From assembly GCA_002503825.1 (NCBI GenBank), contig DASP01000002.1:111781-175780 (forward strand): a DNA stretch of 64,000 nt, read 5' to 3'. How positions within the stretch are numbered: the stretch's first letter is position 1; every line of letters starts with the position of its first letter. A program made the translations under genes and the position numbers. This document shows positions 38,029 through 47,494 of this stretch, one piece after another. The notes beneath the pieces were generated by a model. It made no database searches. It worked only from the letters and a program-made list of their open reading frames with translations, and was not told where the DNA came from. This DNA comes from Methanoregulaceae archaeon UBA467 (GTDB taxonomy: Archaea; Halobacteriota; Methanomicrobia; Methanomicrobiales; Methanospirillaceae).

Positions 38029-39618
38029 TTATGCACCCTGCGTGACCGGGTGGTCACGGGTGATCATCATATCATCGACGCGGAGGAGGAGGGTTGCCGC
38101 TTCCGTCGCACTCTGTATTGACTGCCTCTTGGAACGCTTTGGTTCAAGGACGCCCTCTTTTAACATGTCGACGACCTTTCCGGTGTATACGTTCAGGCCT
38201 GCATGTTTTTTGCCCTTCGCATGAGCGTTCTTCAGGTCAACGAGCTTGTCGATCGTGTTGTACCCCGAGTTCTCAGCGAGGGTAACCGGGATTATTTCAA
38301 ATGCATCTGCATATGCCTCAATTGCAAGCTGGACCCTGCCCCCGACACTCTCGGCATATTCCCTGATCTTCATCAGGAGTTCGGTCTCGACCGATGCCCC
38401 GCCGACGACCAGTTTCCCGTCTTCCATGACGTCCATGACCACTCGTGTACCGTCAACAACGGCCCGCTCCAGCTCTTCGAGCAGGTAGTCGCTTGAACCC
38501 CTGAGAAGGATGGTAACCGCCTTCGGGTTCTCACAGCCTGATATCTTGATGATATCTGCATTTTCTTCCTGTTCGACGAGTTCCGCATTTCCAAGGATCT
38601 CCGGGGTGAGGTCTTCGGTCTTTGTGACGATCTCTGCATTCAGGGCCCGTGCTGCGTACTTCATGTCCTTTTCAGGCACGTCCTCAACCGCAAAGATACC
38701 TGCATGTGCCAGGTAATACTGGACTGCATCTGCAACACCTTTCTGGCAGAGGAGAACGTTCGCACCGCTTTTGATGACCGCGTCTGCATACTTCTTCAGG
38801 GCTTCGCGTTCCTGAACGCTGAATGCATTGATCTGGTCGCTCGAGCTGATCTTGATCTTGGCCTTGACCTGTGTCTTTTTAATCTCAAGCGGGGTGGCGA
38901 CGAGTGCTATCTTTGCATTCTTTACCTTTCTTGGCATGTCCTCGCTGATCCGTGCCTTATCAAGGGCGATACCCCTGACAAGCTCTGCATCGTCCATGGT
39001 CTCACCCTTCTGCTTCTTGATCATGACGTTTTCGGGATCAACGGTGACTTTTTTGTCATCTTTTTCAGCGACTGCCAGTACCGAATCGACAACAATCGCG
39101 TTGAGTTTTCCCTTGACCGACTCGATGGACTTCCCGGTCATTGCAGTGTCTGCAATCCGGATGAGTTTTTCCCGGTCGTAGGGGTCCATATCGATCGAAA
39201 GGTCGTCAAGAATTTCAAGGGCTTTTTTCATCCCCATGCGGTATCCCTGTGCGATCACGGTCGGGTGGATCTTCTTGGCAATCAGGTGCTCTGCCTGTTC
39301 CATCATTGAACCGACAAGAACCACGGCAGTCGTCGTTCCATCGCCGACTTCGTCATCCTGTGCCATGGCGACCTCAATCACCATCTTGGCACCCGGGTGC
39401 TGGACCGAAAGTTCCTGCAGGATAGTCGCACCGTCGTTCGTGATAGTCACGTCACCCGTGCCGGCGACCAGCATCTTGTCCATGCCACGCGGACCCAGTG
39501 TAGTCCTTACCGCGCTTGATATTGCCTTTGCTGCGGCTATGTTCGAGCGCTGGGCCTCACGGCCCCGGTTACGCTCAACATTATCTTTAAGAATGATGAT
39601 CGGTTGTCCTCCAAGCAT
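38029..39618 (-). CDS. ths: Thermosome (group II chaperonin) subunit
   Basis: 529 residues, near the 540-550 of archaeal thermosome subunits, with a short C-terminus lacking the Gly/Met-rich tail. Contains LGPRGMDKMLV, the nucleotide loop NDGATIL, GDGTTTAVVLVG, and the late KLVVGGASVETELLMKIREYA region. It folds cytosolic proteins in an ATP-driven double ring. It has its own promoter (39659-39669) and a clear ribosome-binding site (GGAGG). Confidence 0.93.
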   Translation of the reverse strand: MLGGQPIIILKDNVERNRGREAQRSNIAAAKAISSAVRTTLGPRGMDKMLVAGTGDVTITNDGATILQELSVQHPGAKMVIEVAMAQDDEVGDGTTTAVVLVGSMMEQAEHLIAKKIHPTVIAQGYRMGMKKALEILDDLSIDMDPYDREKLIRIADTAMTGKSIESVKGKLNAIVVDSVLAVAEKDDKKVTVDPENVMIKKQKGETMDDAELVRGIALDKARISEDMPRKVKNAKIALVATPLEIKKTQVKAKIKISSSDQINAFSVQEREALKKYADAVIKSGANVLLCQKGVADAVQYYLAHAGIFAVEDVPEKDMKYAARALNAEIVTKTEDLTPEILGNAELVEQEENADIIKISGCENPKAVTILLRGSSDYLLEELERAVVDGTRVVMDVMEDGKLVVGGASVETELLMKIREYAESVGGRVQLAIEAYADAFEIIPVTLAENSGYNTIDKLVDLKNAHAKGKKHAGLNVYTGKVVDMLKEGVLEPKRSKRQSIQSATEAATLLLRVDDMMITRDHPVTQGA

Positions 39619-39658
39619 TGTATTTTCCTCCGATGTTGTAAAAGATGGAATTGAACTT

Positions 39659-39669
39659 CTATATAAACT
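39659..39669 (-). promoter_or_regulatory. Thermosome promoter (TATA box)
   Basis: Leftward AGTTTATATAG, about 40-50 bases before ATG 39618, with GGAGG at about 8 bases before the ATG. Typical archaeal TATA box spacing. Confidence 0.65.
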
Positions 39670-39700
39670 AATCTATATGTGAGGGGAATGAATCCCCGCC

Positions 39701-40321
39701 TCAGTCGATTCGCGATATTTTGAACAGGGAATATACAGGAACACCATCTATGTCCTTAATACCGCGCTTATCAAAGATGACCCATATGGAGAGCGGCACG
39801 GCACCGTGACGCCGTAAATATTTGACAACTTCCTGCATGGTTTTTCCCGAGGTGATGACATCATCCACGATGATGCATTTTTCGCCCGATACCGTTGCAA
39901 AATTGCCGCTTATAGAGCCGATCGGCGGATCGGCCGTACTGTGTTTTGCCGGGTGGTATATGGCAAGTTTTGCCCCTTCCCCGACTGATATCAGGGTTGC
40001 CAGCGGAATGCCCGATATGGCGATCCCGACAAATGCCGTGGGAAGGTCCACTTCATCCTGTCTGGTTCCGGCACCCTCGTTGACGGCTGCGTAATACCTC
40101 TTCAGCATCAACATGGCCATCTCGTCGAGAAGCGGGCCCTGGCCGCTGATCGTAGTCCAGTCAATGTGCACGTCTTTCGGTATTACCGCACCCTTCTGCT
40201 GGGTCAGGAGCCAGGTGACCGTCTCCATGGAGAGCGAAAGTTCATCGGCTATCTGGCCGGGACTGTGCCCTTCCGACAGGAGCATCTTTGCCTTTTGGAT
40301 CAGCTCATCGAGCGATGACAT
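39701..40321 (-). CDS. gfcR: GfcR-type PRTase-like transcriptional regulator
   Basis: 206 residues. N-terminal helix-turn-helix (GQIADELSLSMETVTWLL, about 20-45) followed by an orotate phosphoribosyltransferase-like domain with PRPP motif CIIVDDVITSGKT (about 150-162). In halophiles this protein regulates sugar metabolism genes; in methanogens it is often called a PyrE-like protein. The intact PRPP motif is compatible with metabolite sensing. Last gene of the prs-rtcA-nob1-gfcR operon. Confidence 0.75.
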   Translation of the reverse strand: MSSLDELIQKAKMLLSEGHSPGQIADELSLSMETVTWLLTQQKGAVIPKDVHIDWTTISGQGPLLDEMAMLMLKRYYAAVNEGAGTRQDEVDLPTAFVGIAISGIPLATLISVGEGAKLAIYHPAKHSTADPPIGSISGNFATVSGEKCIIVDDVITSGKTMQEVVKYLRRHGAVPLSIWVIFDKRGIKDIDGVPVYSLFKISRID

Positions 40322-40341
40322 GGAAAAAAATTCACACCCAG

Positions 40342-40797
40342 CTATTTAAGTTTTCTTTTAATATCCGCACCGCATACCGGGCATTCTCCCGGGAGGGAAT
40401 AATACCTGCCGCACCCCGAACACCGGTATTTCCATCTTCTTTTAACTGCACTTCTCTGGTGCACGGGACGGGATTCGATTCCAAGCTCAAATGCCACATT
40501 CTGGATGGCAAAGTCATCGGTGTAGACGGACGCACCAAGCTCTGCGGCAAGGGCAAGGACTTCAATGTCTGCCGGTGACAACACCCCGGCATCACCGCTC
40601 CGTACCGATGCCTGCACGACGCGGCCAACCGACTCCCGGGCAGGCTCACGCACGTTTAATCCCTGCGTCTGCATCAGTTCGAACCTGCACCGCGACCTGA
40701 AGTCACTGAGCTCCTGAACAACGAGGGGGGTCGTATACAGGTCTGCCGTTATGCATATCTCTGAAAAAAATACCGTTGCGTCGAGAACAGCTTTCAT
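40342..40797 (-). CDS. nob1: Archaeal Nob1 (rRNA 3'-end endonuclease)
   Basis: 151 residues. N-terminal PIN domain with acidic residues in VLDATVFF, SPADIEVLALA and VYTDDFAI; C-terminal zinc ribbon CSGCGRYY...CPVCG. This protein trims the 3' end of small-subunit rRNA precursor. It overlaps rtcA by 4 bases (ATGA). It is followed by gfcR 20 bases downstream. Confidence 0.85.
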   Translation of the reverse strand: MKAVLDATVFFSEICITADLYTTPLVVQELSDFRSRCRFELMQTQGLNVREPARESVGRVVQASVRSGDAGVLSPADIEVLALAAELGASVYTDDFAIQNVAFELGIESRPVHQRSAVKRRWKYRCSGCGRYYSLPGECPVCGADIKRKLK

Positions 40798-41780
40798 GCC
40801 GATATCCTCACCGGATCTCCCTCCTTGATAATAGTACGGAACCCGAATTCATCAAGAAGCCAGCGTACCGTCATTGCATGGAGGGTAAAAATATGCGTAC
40901 TGAACTGCCCGCCATACTGTGCAAGATAGATGAGAAGTTGATCGGCGAGAAATGGATCGACGTTTCCTGCCCGCTCAAGTTCCTTGACCAGCACCTTTGC
41001 CGCATCCTCACCCACCTTTTCAGCAGGGTATCCTCTCCTGCCAAGTGCCGAGCCTCCTTTGCAGCCTCTCCAGGCAGTGACCGATGTCCCGGTGCTCACT
41101 TCGGTCCTCCTGTCAAAAAAAACGGGAAATTCATACCCTTCGTAACGTTTAAGAACCTCAGACGCTCCGCTGGCCTGCCTGAAGGCAACATGGTCAGGAA
41201 GGTTTGAGCTGCACGAAACGATACCCGCATCGCAGGTATCAGATATACTCCCCGACTCGATCGCGGTTATGGAAGAAGGTTCCGCAAAGACCCTGATTTC
41301 GCCATTTCCCTGTGGGTAATAACCCCTGTGCAGGATTTCAACATTAACCGCTGCGCCGCTTCTTTTCAGTACCGGAAGAAAAACGTGGATCAGGTAATCG
41401 ATGGTCGGACTCATCGGGACTTCAGTCCCGCCTCTCACGGTAAGACTTCCCCCTTCAACCAGTGCCGCAGGAAGCCATGCCTGCAGTATAAGCGGAATAC
41501 TTCCGGCAGTACCGCAATCAACCGTCGAATGACACGCCTTTATCCTGCCCGGCCTGAAGGTAAGCTCCATGCTGCGGGGCATACACCCTTCAACCCGGGC
41601 GCTGCAGAGATCTCTCACCGCCATGACGGCCGCACAATGCTGTGGTGAAAGTCCGGGGTTCTGCCTTTTTTTCCGGATATTTATAATTTTTATATCCTTT
41701 CCCGTAATAGCCGAAAGTGCGGCTGCCGAACGTACGATCTGCCCGCCGCCCTCGAGTTCTGCCCCGTCAATTACAAGCAT
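40794..41780 (-). CDS. rtcA: RNA 3'-terminal phosphate cyclase
   Basis: 328 residues, typical length. The start MLVIDGAELEGGGQIVRSA at ATG 41780 is chosen; a longer frame simply runs through prs. Family motifs include GGGQIVRSA, TFRPG, and RGCKGGSALGRRGYPAE. It converts 3'-phosphate to 2',3'-cyclic phosphate at RNA ends using ATP. It overlaps prs by 10 bases and nob1 by 4, in an RNA-processing operon. Confidence 0.88.
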   Translation of the reverse strand: MLVIDGAELEGGGQIVRSAAALSAITGKDIKIINIRKKRQNPGLSPQHCAAVMAVRDLCSARVEGCMPRSMELTFRPGRIKACHSTVDCGTAGSIPLILQAWLPAALVEGGSLTVRGGTEVPMSPTIDYLIHVFLPVLKRSGAAVNVEILHRGYYPQGNGEIRVFAEPSSITAIESGSISDTCDAGIVSCSSNLPDHVAFRQASGASEVLKRYEGYEFPVFFDRRTEVSTGTSVTAWRGCKGGSALGRRGYPAEKVGEDAAKVLVKELERAGNVDPFLADQLLIYLAQYGGQFSTHIFTLHAMTVRWLLDEFGFRTIIKEGDPVRISA

Positions 41781-42622
41781 TCCCCAATCCCGGCAGATAT
41801 CCTGCGGGCGGCAGTATACCTGCTGCAGGCCCGCTCGATTGTATCGCTGCACACAATATCCCTGACTCCTGCAGAGATGAGATGGGTGTATGCCCCTCCT
41901 GTCATGACCCCGTGGACGCACATGGCATGGATTGCCCGTGCTCCCTGTGCATAGAGCATCGATGTTGCCGTGGCAAGAGTGCCGCCGGTCGAGATGATAT
42001 CGTCGACGGTAACAACATCGCGACCATTGACATCGAGATTTTTTGGAGCGATGCCCACATTTTCGCCGCTGAACCGTGTCTTTTCGAGATGATCGGCATC
42101 CCAGTCGCCGACAGCGGCGACATCGCCTGCAAATTTCCACGCACCCTCATCGGGGGCGAGAATGAGGGGGTCGGTCAAACCGAGTTTCCCGATGTATTGC
42201 CCGATATCTTCTGCAAGAGAGAGGTTTGTAGCAGGTGCCGCAAAATGTCTCAGCACGTCCTCTTCATGTATATTTACCGTGATAACCCTCTCGACGTTCT
42301 GTGAGAGCGCCCGTGCCACCGCCCGTGCGCTGAGCGGCTCTCCCGGATTGAACTGTTTATCCTGACGTGCATAGGCCATATACGGGATTACCAGCGATAT
42401 GGACGACCCTTCGCATGCATCAATAATGAGAAGGAGCTGCACAAGTGCATCGTTGCTGGTGACGCTTCCGATCACGAGCATTTCAGGATCCGGGCATGCC
42501 GTTTTTAAATAGAGCTCCCCGTCAGGGAAACGGGAGAACTTCACATCGACTATGTCTGATTTTAGCATGCCTGCAATTCGTGCGGCAAGTATCTGGGAGG
42601 ACTCGGTGCTGATTACCTTCAT
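41771..42622 (-). CDS. prs: Ribose-phosphate pyrophosphokinase
   Basis: 283 residues, in the short class of archaeal PRPP synthases. Motifs include FPDGELYLK, YMAYARQDKQF, and the PRPP loop DVVTVDDIISTGGT. Makes PRPP from ribose 5-phosphate and ATP for nucleotide and cofactor synthesis. First gene of the leftward operon; divergent from lonB over an 85-base gap. Confidence 0.9.
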   Translation of the reverse strand: MKVISTESSQILAARIAGMLKSDIVDVKFSRFPDGELYLKTACPDPEMLVIGSVTSNDALVQLLLIIDACEGSSISLVIPYMAYARQDKQFNPGEPLSARAVARALSQNVERVITVNIHEEDVLRHFAAPATNLSLAEDIGQYIGKLGLTDPLILAPDEGAWKFAGDVAAVGDWDADHLEKTRFSGENVGIAPKNLDVNGRDVVTVDDIISTGGTLATATSMLYAQGARAIHAMCVHGVMTGGAYTHLISAGVRDIVCSDTIERACSRYTAARRISAGIGECL

Positions 42623-42707
42623 CTCATGCTACCTCATGCTGAAAGTACTTAAACTACCATGAATAAATTATATTAGTACCTGAGCGTGCAAAGAGGTAAA
42701 TCCGAGA

Positions 42708-44624
42708 ATGGAAACCACTAATAACCTGAAAGTCACGCATGACGACCCGGATGCCGGAGAAATCTCCCTTGATACTTCATCGCAGATAGAAGTGCCCAAA
42801 AAACTGATCGACCAGGTAATCGGGCAGGAAAATGCCGTGGAGGTCATTAAAAAAGCGGCCATCCAGCGGCGACATGTCATGATGATCGGGAGTCCCGGGA
42901 CCGGCAAATCGATGCTGGCCAAAGCAATGGCAGAACTGCTTCCCAAGGAAGAGATGCAGGATATCCTGGTATATCCCAATTCGGATGATAACAACAACCC
43001 TGTGGTCCGTACCGTCCCGGCGGGAAGGGGAAAAGAGATAGTTACGGCTCATAAGGCAGAAGCACGCAAGAAAATCCAGTTCAGAAATACACTCCTCATG
43101 CTCCTGATGATCGGAATTATCGGGTATGCATTTATCACATTCCAGTGGCTGATGGGAATTATTGCTGCAGCATTTATTTTTATGGCACTCCGCTACACCA
43201 CTCCGCGGGAGGAATCAATGGTGCCGAAACTCCTTGTATCAAACGATACAACGACCACTGCACCGTTCATCGACGGTACAGGGTCGCATGCCGGGGCCCT
43301 TCTCGGCGATGTAAGGCATGACCCGTTCCAGAGCGGCGGGCTTGAGACCCCGAGTCATGACAGGGTAGAGGCAGGTGCGATTCACAGGGCGCATAAGGGC
43401 GTGCTCTTTATCGATGAGATCAATACCCTGACCCCGCACTCCCAGCAGAACCTGCTCACTGCGCTCCAGGAAGGAGAGTTCCCGATCACCGGGCAGAGTG
43501 AGCGTTCAAGCGGTGCGATGGTCCGCACCGAACCGGTGCCGTGCAAGTTCGTTATGATCGCCGCAGGGAATCTTGATGCGATACAGGGAATGCACCCGGC
43601 ACTTCGGTCACGTATCAGGGGATACGGCTACGAAGTCTATATGAGCGAGAGTATGCTTGACACCCCTGATAACCGCGAGAAGTTCATACGCTTCATTGCG
43701 CAGGAAATAAAAAACGACGGCAAGATCCCGCATTTCGATAAGGGTGCAATGGAGGAGATCATACGTGAAGCGCGCCGGCGTTCCAACAGGAAAGGTCATC
43801 TCACACTCAAATTACGAGACATGGGCGGCCTTATCCGAGTCGCAGGTGACCTTGCCCGCCAGGAAGGTGCGGAGATAACCACGGCCGATCACGTTATTGC
43901 CGCAAAAAAGACTGCCCGGTCCATTGAAGACCAGGTCTCTGATGAATATATCAAGCGAAGCCGGGAATACGAGCTCACGGTTATTGAAGGCACCCGTGTG
44001 GGCAGGGTAAACGGTCTTGCCGTGATGGGAAGTGATTCCGGTTCGGTTCTTCCAATTATGGCAGAGGTCACCCCGGCACAGGGTGCCAGCGGTTCCGTCA
44101 TCGCAACGGGGATGCTCAAGGAAATCGCACAGGAATCCATTAAAAACGTCAGTGCGATCCTGAAAAAATTCACGGGCAAGGATATCAAGAACATGGATAT
44201 CCACATCCAGTTCATCGGGACATACGGCGGTGTGGAGGGTGATTCCGCATCAATCAGTGTTGCAACAGCGGTGATTAGTGCAATTGAAGGGATCCCGGTC
44301 AGGCAGGACGTCGGGATGACAGGTTCGCTCTCGGTCAGGGGAGATGTGCTGCCGGTTGGCGGTGTCACCTATAAGATCGAAGCCGCTGCAAAGGCGGGCA
44401 TAAAGACCGTTCTCATTCCGCGATCAAATATCGACGATGTCATGATCGAAGAGCGCTTCAAGGATAAAATCACCATTATTCCTGTCGATCACATAGAAGA
44501 CGTCTTAAAAGAGGCGCTCGTGCCTGAGAATAGTGAGGGGTTCCTGACAAAATTAAGGAAGATGGCGATAACCACATCAGGGAAAGTCCTTGACGGAACG
44601 GGAATAACCCCGACTATCTTCTGA
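42708..44624 (+). CDS. lonB: Membrane-bound archaeal Lon protease (LonB)
   Basis: 638 residues. AAA+ part with Walker A GSPGTGKSM (61-69) and Walker B GVLFIDEIN; between them two membrane spans (about 127-165), as in archaeal LonB. The C-terminal Ser/Lys peptidase has GDSAS (about 511-515) and Lys556 in VTYKIEAAAKAG. It degrades membrane and misfolded proteins. Start is preceded by GAGGT; divergent from prs. Confidence 0.93.
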   Translation: METTNNLKVTHDDPDAGEISLDTSSQIEVPKKLIDQVIGQENAVEVIKKAAIQRRHVMMIGSPGTGKSMLAKAMAELLPKEEMQDILVYPNSDDNNNPVVRTVPAGRGKEIVTAHKAEARKKIQFRNTLLMLLMIGIIGYAFITFQWLMGIIAAAFIFMALRYTTPREESMVPKLLVSNDTTTTAPFIDGTGSHAGALLGDVRHDPFQSGGLETPSHDRVEAGAIHRAHKGVLFIDEINTLTPHSQQNLLTALQEGEFPITGQSERSSGAMVRTEPVPCKFVMIAAGNLDAIQGMHPALRSRIRGYGYEVYMSESMLDTPDNREKFIRFIAQEIKNDGKIPHFDKGAMEEIIREARRRSNRKGHLTLKLRDMGGLIRVAGDLARQEGAEITTADHVIAAKKTARSIEDQVSDEYIKRSREYELTVIEGTRVGRVNGLAVMGSDSGSVLPIMAEVTPAQGASGSVIATGMLKEIAQESIKNVSAILKKFTGKDIKNMDIHIQFIGTYGGVEGDSASISVATAVISAIEGIPVRQDVGMTGSLSVRGDVLPVGGVTYKIEAAAKAGIKTVLIPRSNIDDVMIEERFKDKITIIPVDHIEDVLKEALVPENSEGFLTKLRKMAITTSGKVLDGTGITPTIF

Positions 44625-44629
44625 TCCAA

Positions 44630-45961
44630 ATGCAGGACATCAGGTATTACGATATCAGGCATGTGCAGGGCCAGGTCACCCATATCGACATCGACAACAC
44701 CGTGGTTGAATCCGCGGGCACATCCTTTTTTGATCATGCCGTCATCCGCGTTCTCGGCCCCCGGGGATTTGGTATTATCACGCTCGATAATTACAGGGAT
44801 ACCAGTAAAAAGCAGCTCGGAGAACTCCTTGATGCTGCACTGGCGCTTGCAATAATTACAGAAGAGAATGCAAACCTTGCCGATACCCCGGGTAAAATTC
44901 TCCCGGTGCCTCCGATGAAAGAAGACCCGAGAGAGACAGGCATTGAAGAAAAAACAGCTATTCTTCTTGATATTGAAAAATCTGCCAGAATTAATGAGAT
45001 TGTAAATACCCGGGCAAATTATATCGAGAAGATCGATACGGTCCACTTCGAAAACAGCAACGGACAGGAATATAATTACGAAACCTGCCGGTCAGGTTTC
45101 AGTATCCTCGCTGTTGCATCCCGAAGCGGTATTGTCCAGATGGGATATGAGCGGGAGCACAGCATTCACGGGCTCAATATCAGGCACCGGCAGGAGCTCG
45201 GCAGGGTGGCTGCTGAACGGGCGGTCCAGCTCCTCGGAGCTGAAAGTGCTAAAGGTGGCAGGATGCCGGCAATTTTAGACCCCGAGCTGGCAGGGGTTTT
45301 TGCCCATGAAGCGGTCGGGCATGCAAGCGAGGGCGATCTTGTGCAGGAAGGAAATTCAGTTTTAAACGGCAGGATCGGCGAGAAAATCGGGAATTCAATC
45401 CTTACCATCGTTGACGACCCGTCTCTCCCGGAATTCGGTTTTGAGCCGGTCGACGCAGAGGGTTCCGAAGTAATACGGACCGAGATCATCAGGAAGGGAG
45501 TCCTCAATTCATATCTTCACAGCAGGGAGACACTCGCGGCAGTCGGCAACGGTTGTGCCGGTCACGCACGGGCTGTTGCAGGAGAACCGCCGCTCGTCAG
45601 GATGAGCAATACCTATATCGAAAACGGGGAGAGTTCACTTGAAGAGATGCTCGGGGAGTGCCGGTCCGGGATCCTCCTGAAGGGTTCGCGTGGAGGACAG
45701 GTAGATCCGGGACGCGGGGTGTTCCAGTTCAATGCCGAGTACGGGTACCTGATAGAATCCGGCGAACTTACCCGGATGGTACGGGATGTCTCACTCTCGG
45801 GCGAAATCCTTCAGACACTTCACTCTATATCACTCTGCGGCAACGACAGGATAATGTCACAGGGATATTGCGGGAAAGGAGGACAGAGCGTTCCTGTAAG
45901 CGACGGGGCTCCACACGTGCTCCTCAATGATGCGGTGGTGGGCGGCAGTGGAAACGATTGA
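44630..45961 (+). CDS. tldD: TldD-type metallopeptidase
   Basis: 443 residues. Has the HEAxGH metal site in FAHEAVGHASEGD, as in TldD, and glycine-rich C-terminal motifs (SRGGQVDPGRGVFQFNAEYGYLIE). TldD and TldE form a heterodimeric peptidase. Starts 6 bases after the lonB stop, and may be read from the same transcript. Confidence 0.87.
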   Translation: MQDIRYYDIRHVQGQVTHIDIDNTVVESAGTSFFDHAVIRVLGPRGFGIITLDNYRDTSKKQLGELLDAALALAIITEENANLADTPGKILPVPPMKEDPRETGIEEKTAILLDIEKSARINEIVNTRANYIEKIDTVHFENSNGQEYNYETCRSGFSILAVASRSGIVQMGYEREHSIHGLNIRHRQELGRVAAERAVQLLGAESAKGGRMPAILDPELAGVFAHEAVGHASEGDLVQEGNSVLNGRIGEKIGNSILTIVDDPSLPEFGFEPVDAEGSEVIRTEIIRKGVLNSYLHSRETLAAVGNGCAGHARAVAGEPPLVRMSNTYIENGESSLEEMLGECRSGILLKGSRGGQVDPGRGVFQFNAEYGYLIESGELTRMVRDVSLSGEILQTLHSISLCGNDRIMSQGYCGKGGQSVPVSDGAPHVLLNDAVVGGSGND

Positions 45962-47228
45962 AAAGATCATCAGGGACGGTCAGAAGCGTGTGGATGAAGT
46001 TGAGGTCTGTTACTTTGAGGGAAGAAGTATCTCTGCAGATCTCAAGCGTGAAAAGATCGGTTATGCAACCGGGTCGCAGTCATCAGGGTTATCGATACGG
46101 GTTATCGATCATGGCATGATTGGTGCATCATCCACAAATAACCCTGAAAAATGGTCCGAATGCCTGAATGCCGCCATAAAAAGTGCAAATTTTGCAACGC
46201 CACAACCCTGGGGGGGACTGCCGGCGCCGGTTGTCATGGAGGGAAAACCGCTTTGTTACGATTCAACGCTGGAACTCGCTGCATCTACGGTTTCATCGCT
46301 CCTGAAGGCACTGATCGAAGGTGCAAGTCATCACCCCTCATCGGTCACGTCAGGATCTGCCGGATTATCTGAATCGAAATCAATCCTTGCGAACAGCAAT
46401 GACCTGTGGTACAGTCGTCCGACAACCATGACCTCGGTCTCCCTGGAAACAATAAGCGGTCAGTCAACAGGATACGAATTCAACAATTCCTGCAGCCTTG
46501 ATTATGATGCCTCGGCAGTTGGTGAAAAAGCCTCATTTCTTGCATCTCATTCAGTAAATGGCAGGGATATCTCCACCGGCCGATATGATGTGGTCCTCTC
46601 GCCGGTCGCTTTTGCGCAGCTTCTTGGGAATGTGCTTATTCCTGCCCTGAACGGGAGGAATGTGCAGGCAGGACGGTCCCGTCTCGGAAATATGCTCGGA
46701 GAGGGAATGTTTGATCCGTCACTCTGCTTTTACGATGACCCGGTGAATGAACGCGGCCTTGCAGGTGCCAGGTGGGACGCAGAAGGAACACCGGCACAAA
46801 GGGTTGATTTTGTAAAAAATGGGGTAGTGGGGGCTTTTGCATATGACCTGAAGACTGCGTACAGGTATGGGAAAAAAAGCACAGGAAATGCAACCAGGTC
46901 AGGACCCGGCGGGGCACCGGGAATAGGCCATCATAATTTCATGGCAGACGGGAAAAGGATATCCGTATGCGAGGAACGTGCCATCTATGTCCATGATGTT
47001 GTCGGGGCACATACCGCGAACCCCATGAGCGGTGATTTTTCTGTCGAACTTTCCAACCCGTTCATGGTGGACGGGGGTTCATTTGAATATCCCGTGCGGA
47101 AGGCCATGCTCTCGGGAAATGTTTTTGATATGCTCAAAGAGATCGGGGGTCTCGGGAAGGACGACCGGTGCCTTGGAACGTCGATTCTTCCTTCAATAAG
47201 GTTAAATAAACAGCAAATCATTGTTTAA
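45948..47228 (+). CDS. tldE: TldE/PmbA partner protein
   Basis: 426 residues from GTG 45948 (an ATG at 45927 would add 7). It lacks the HExxH of TldD, as TldE does, and has VVLSPVAFAQLLGNVLIPA and SFEYPVRKAML typical of this partner. It overlaps tldD by 14 bases, so the two are co-translated and likely co-assembled. Confidence 0.83.
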   Translation: METIEKIIRDGQKRVDEVEVCYFEGRSISADLKREKIGYATGSQSSGLSIRVIDHGMIGASSTNNPEKWSECLNAAIKSANFATPQPWGGLPAPVVMEGKPLCYDSTLELAASTVSSLLKALIEGASHHPSSVTSGSAGLSESKSILANSNDLWYSRPTTMTSVSLETISGQSTGYEFNNSCSLDYDASAVGEKASFLASHSVNGRDISTGRYDVVLSPVAFAQLLGNVLIPALNGRNVQAGRSRLGNMLGEGMFDPSLCFYDDPVNERGLAGARWDAEGTPAQRVDFVKNGVVGAFAYDLKTAYRYGKKSTGNATRSGPGGAPGIGHHNFMADGKRISVCEERAIYVHDVVGAHTANPMSGDFSVELSNPFMVDGGSFEYPVRKAMLSGNVFDMLKEIGGLGKDDRCLGTSILPSIRLNKQQIIV

Positions 47229-47233
47229 GTGAT

Positions 47234-47494
47234 ATGAACCTCGATCTGGGACTGCTCGTACTCGGACTCCTGATAGCAGTAGTACTTTTTCTTTTACTGA
47301 AAAATGTTGTAAAACTAGTAATAAATTCAATTCTAGGCCTGTTTCTGCTGTTCGTTATTAATTATTTCCACCTGATGGGGTACCTCGGCCACCCAGACAT
47401 TCCCTATGACTGGATAACGGTCCTCTTATGCATCCTCGGCGGTATTCCCGGAGCGCTTATCGTGGTTATACTGAACCTGCTCGGGCTTATCTAG
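47234..47494 (+). CDS. BofA-like small membrane protein
   Basis: 86 residues with three hydrophobic stretches (about 3-20, 28-50, 62-84). The segment NVVKLVINSILGLFLLFVINYF and GGIPGALIVVILNLLG follow the pro-sigmaK processing inhibitor BofA family, which in archaea has no sporulation role. Its position after tldE suggests a link with membrane proteolysis, but this is inferred. Confidence 0.75.
   Translation: MNLDLGLLVLGLLIAVVLFLLLKNVVKLVINSILGLFLLFVINYFHLMGYLGHPDIPYDWITVLLCILGGIPGALIVVILNLLGLI

Noticed and set aside
38029..38060. Frameshift at thermosome C-terminus
   Set aside because: The protein is only slightly short and ends cleanly after the conserved core; tail length varies naturally between paralogues.
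40794..42140. A 448-residue reading of the RNA cyclase gene
   Set aside because: The first 120 codons lie in the prs gene in another frame; the true N-terminus MLVIDGAELEGGGQ starts at 41780.
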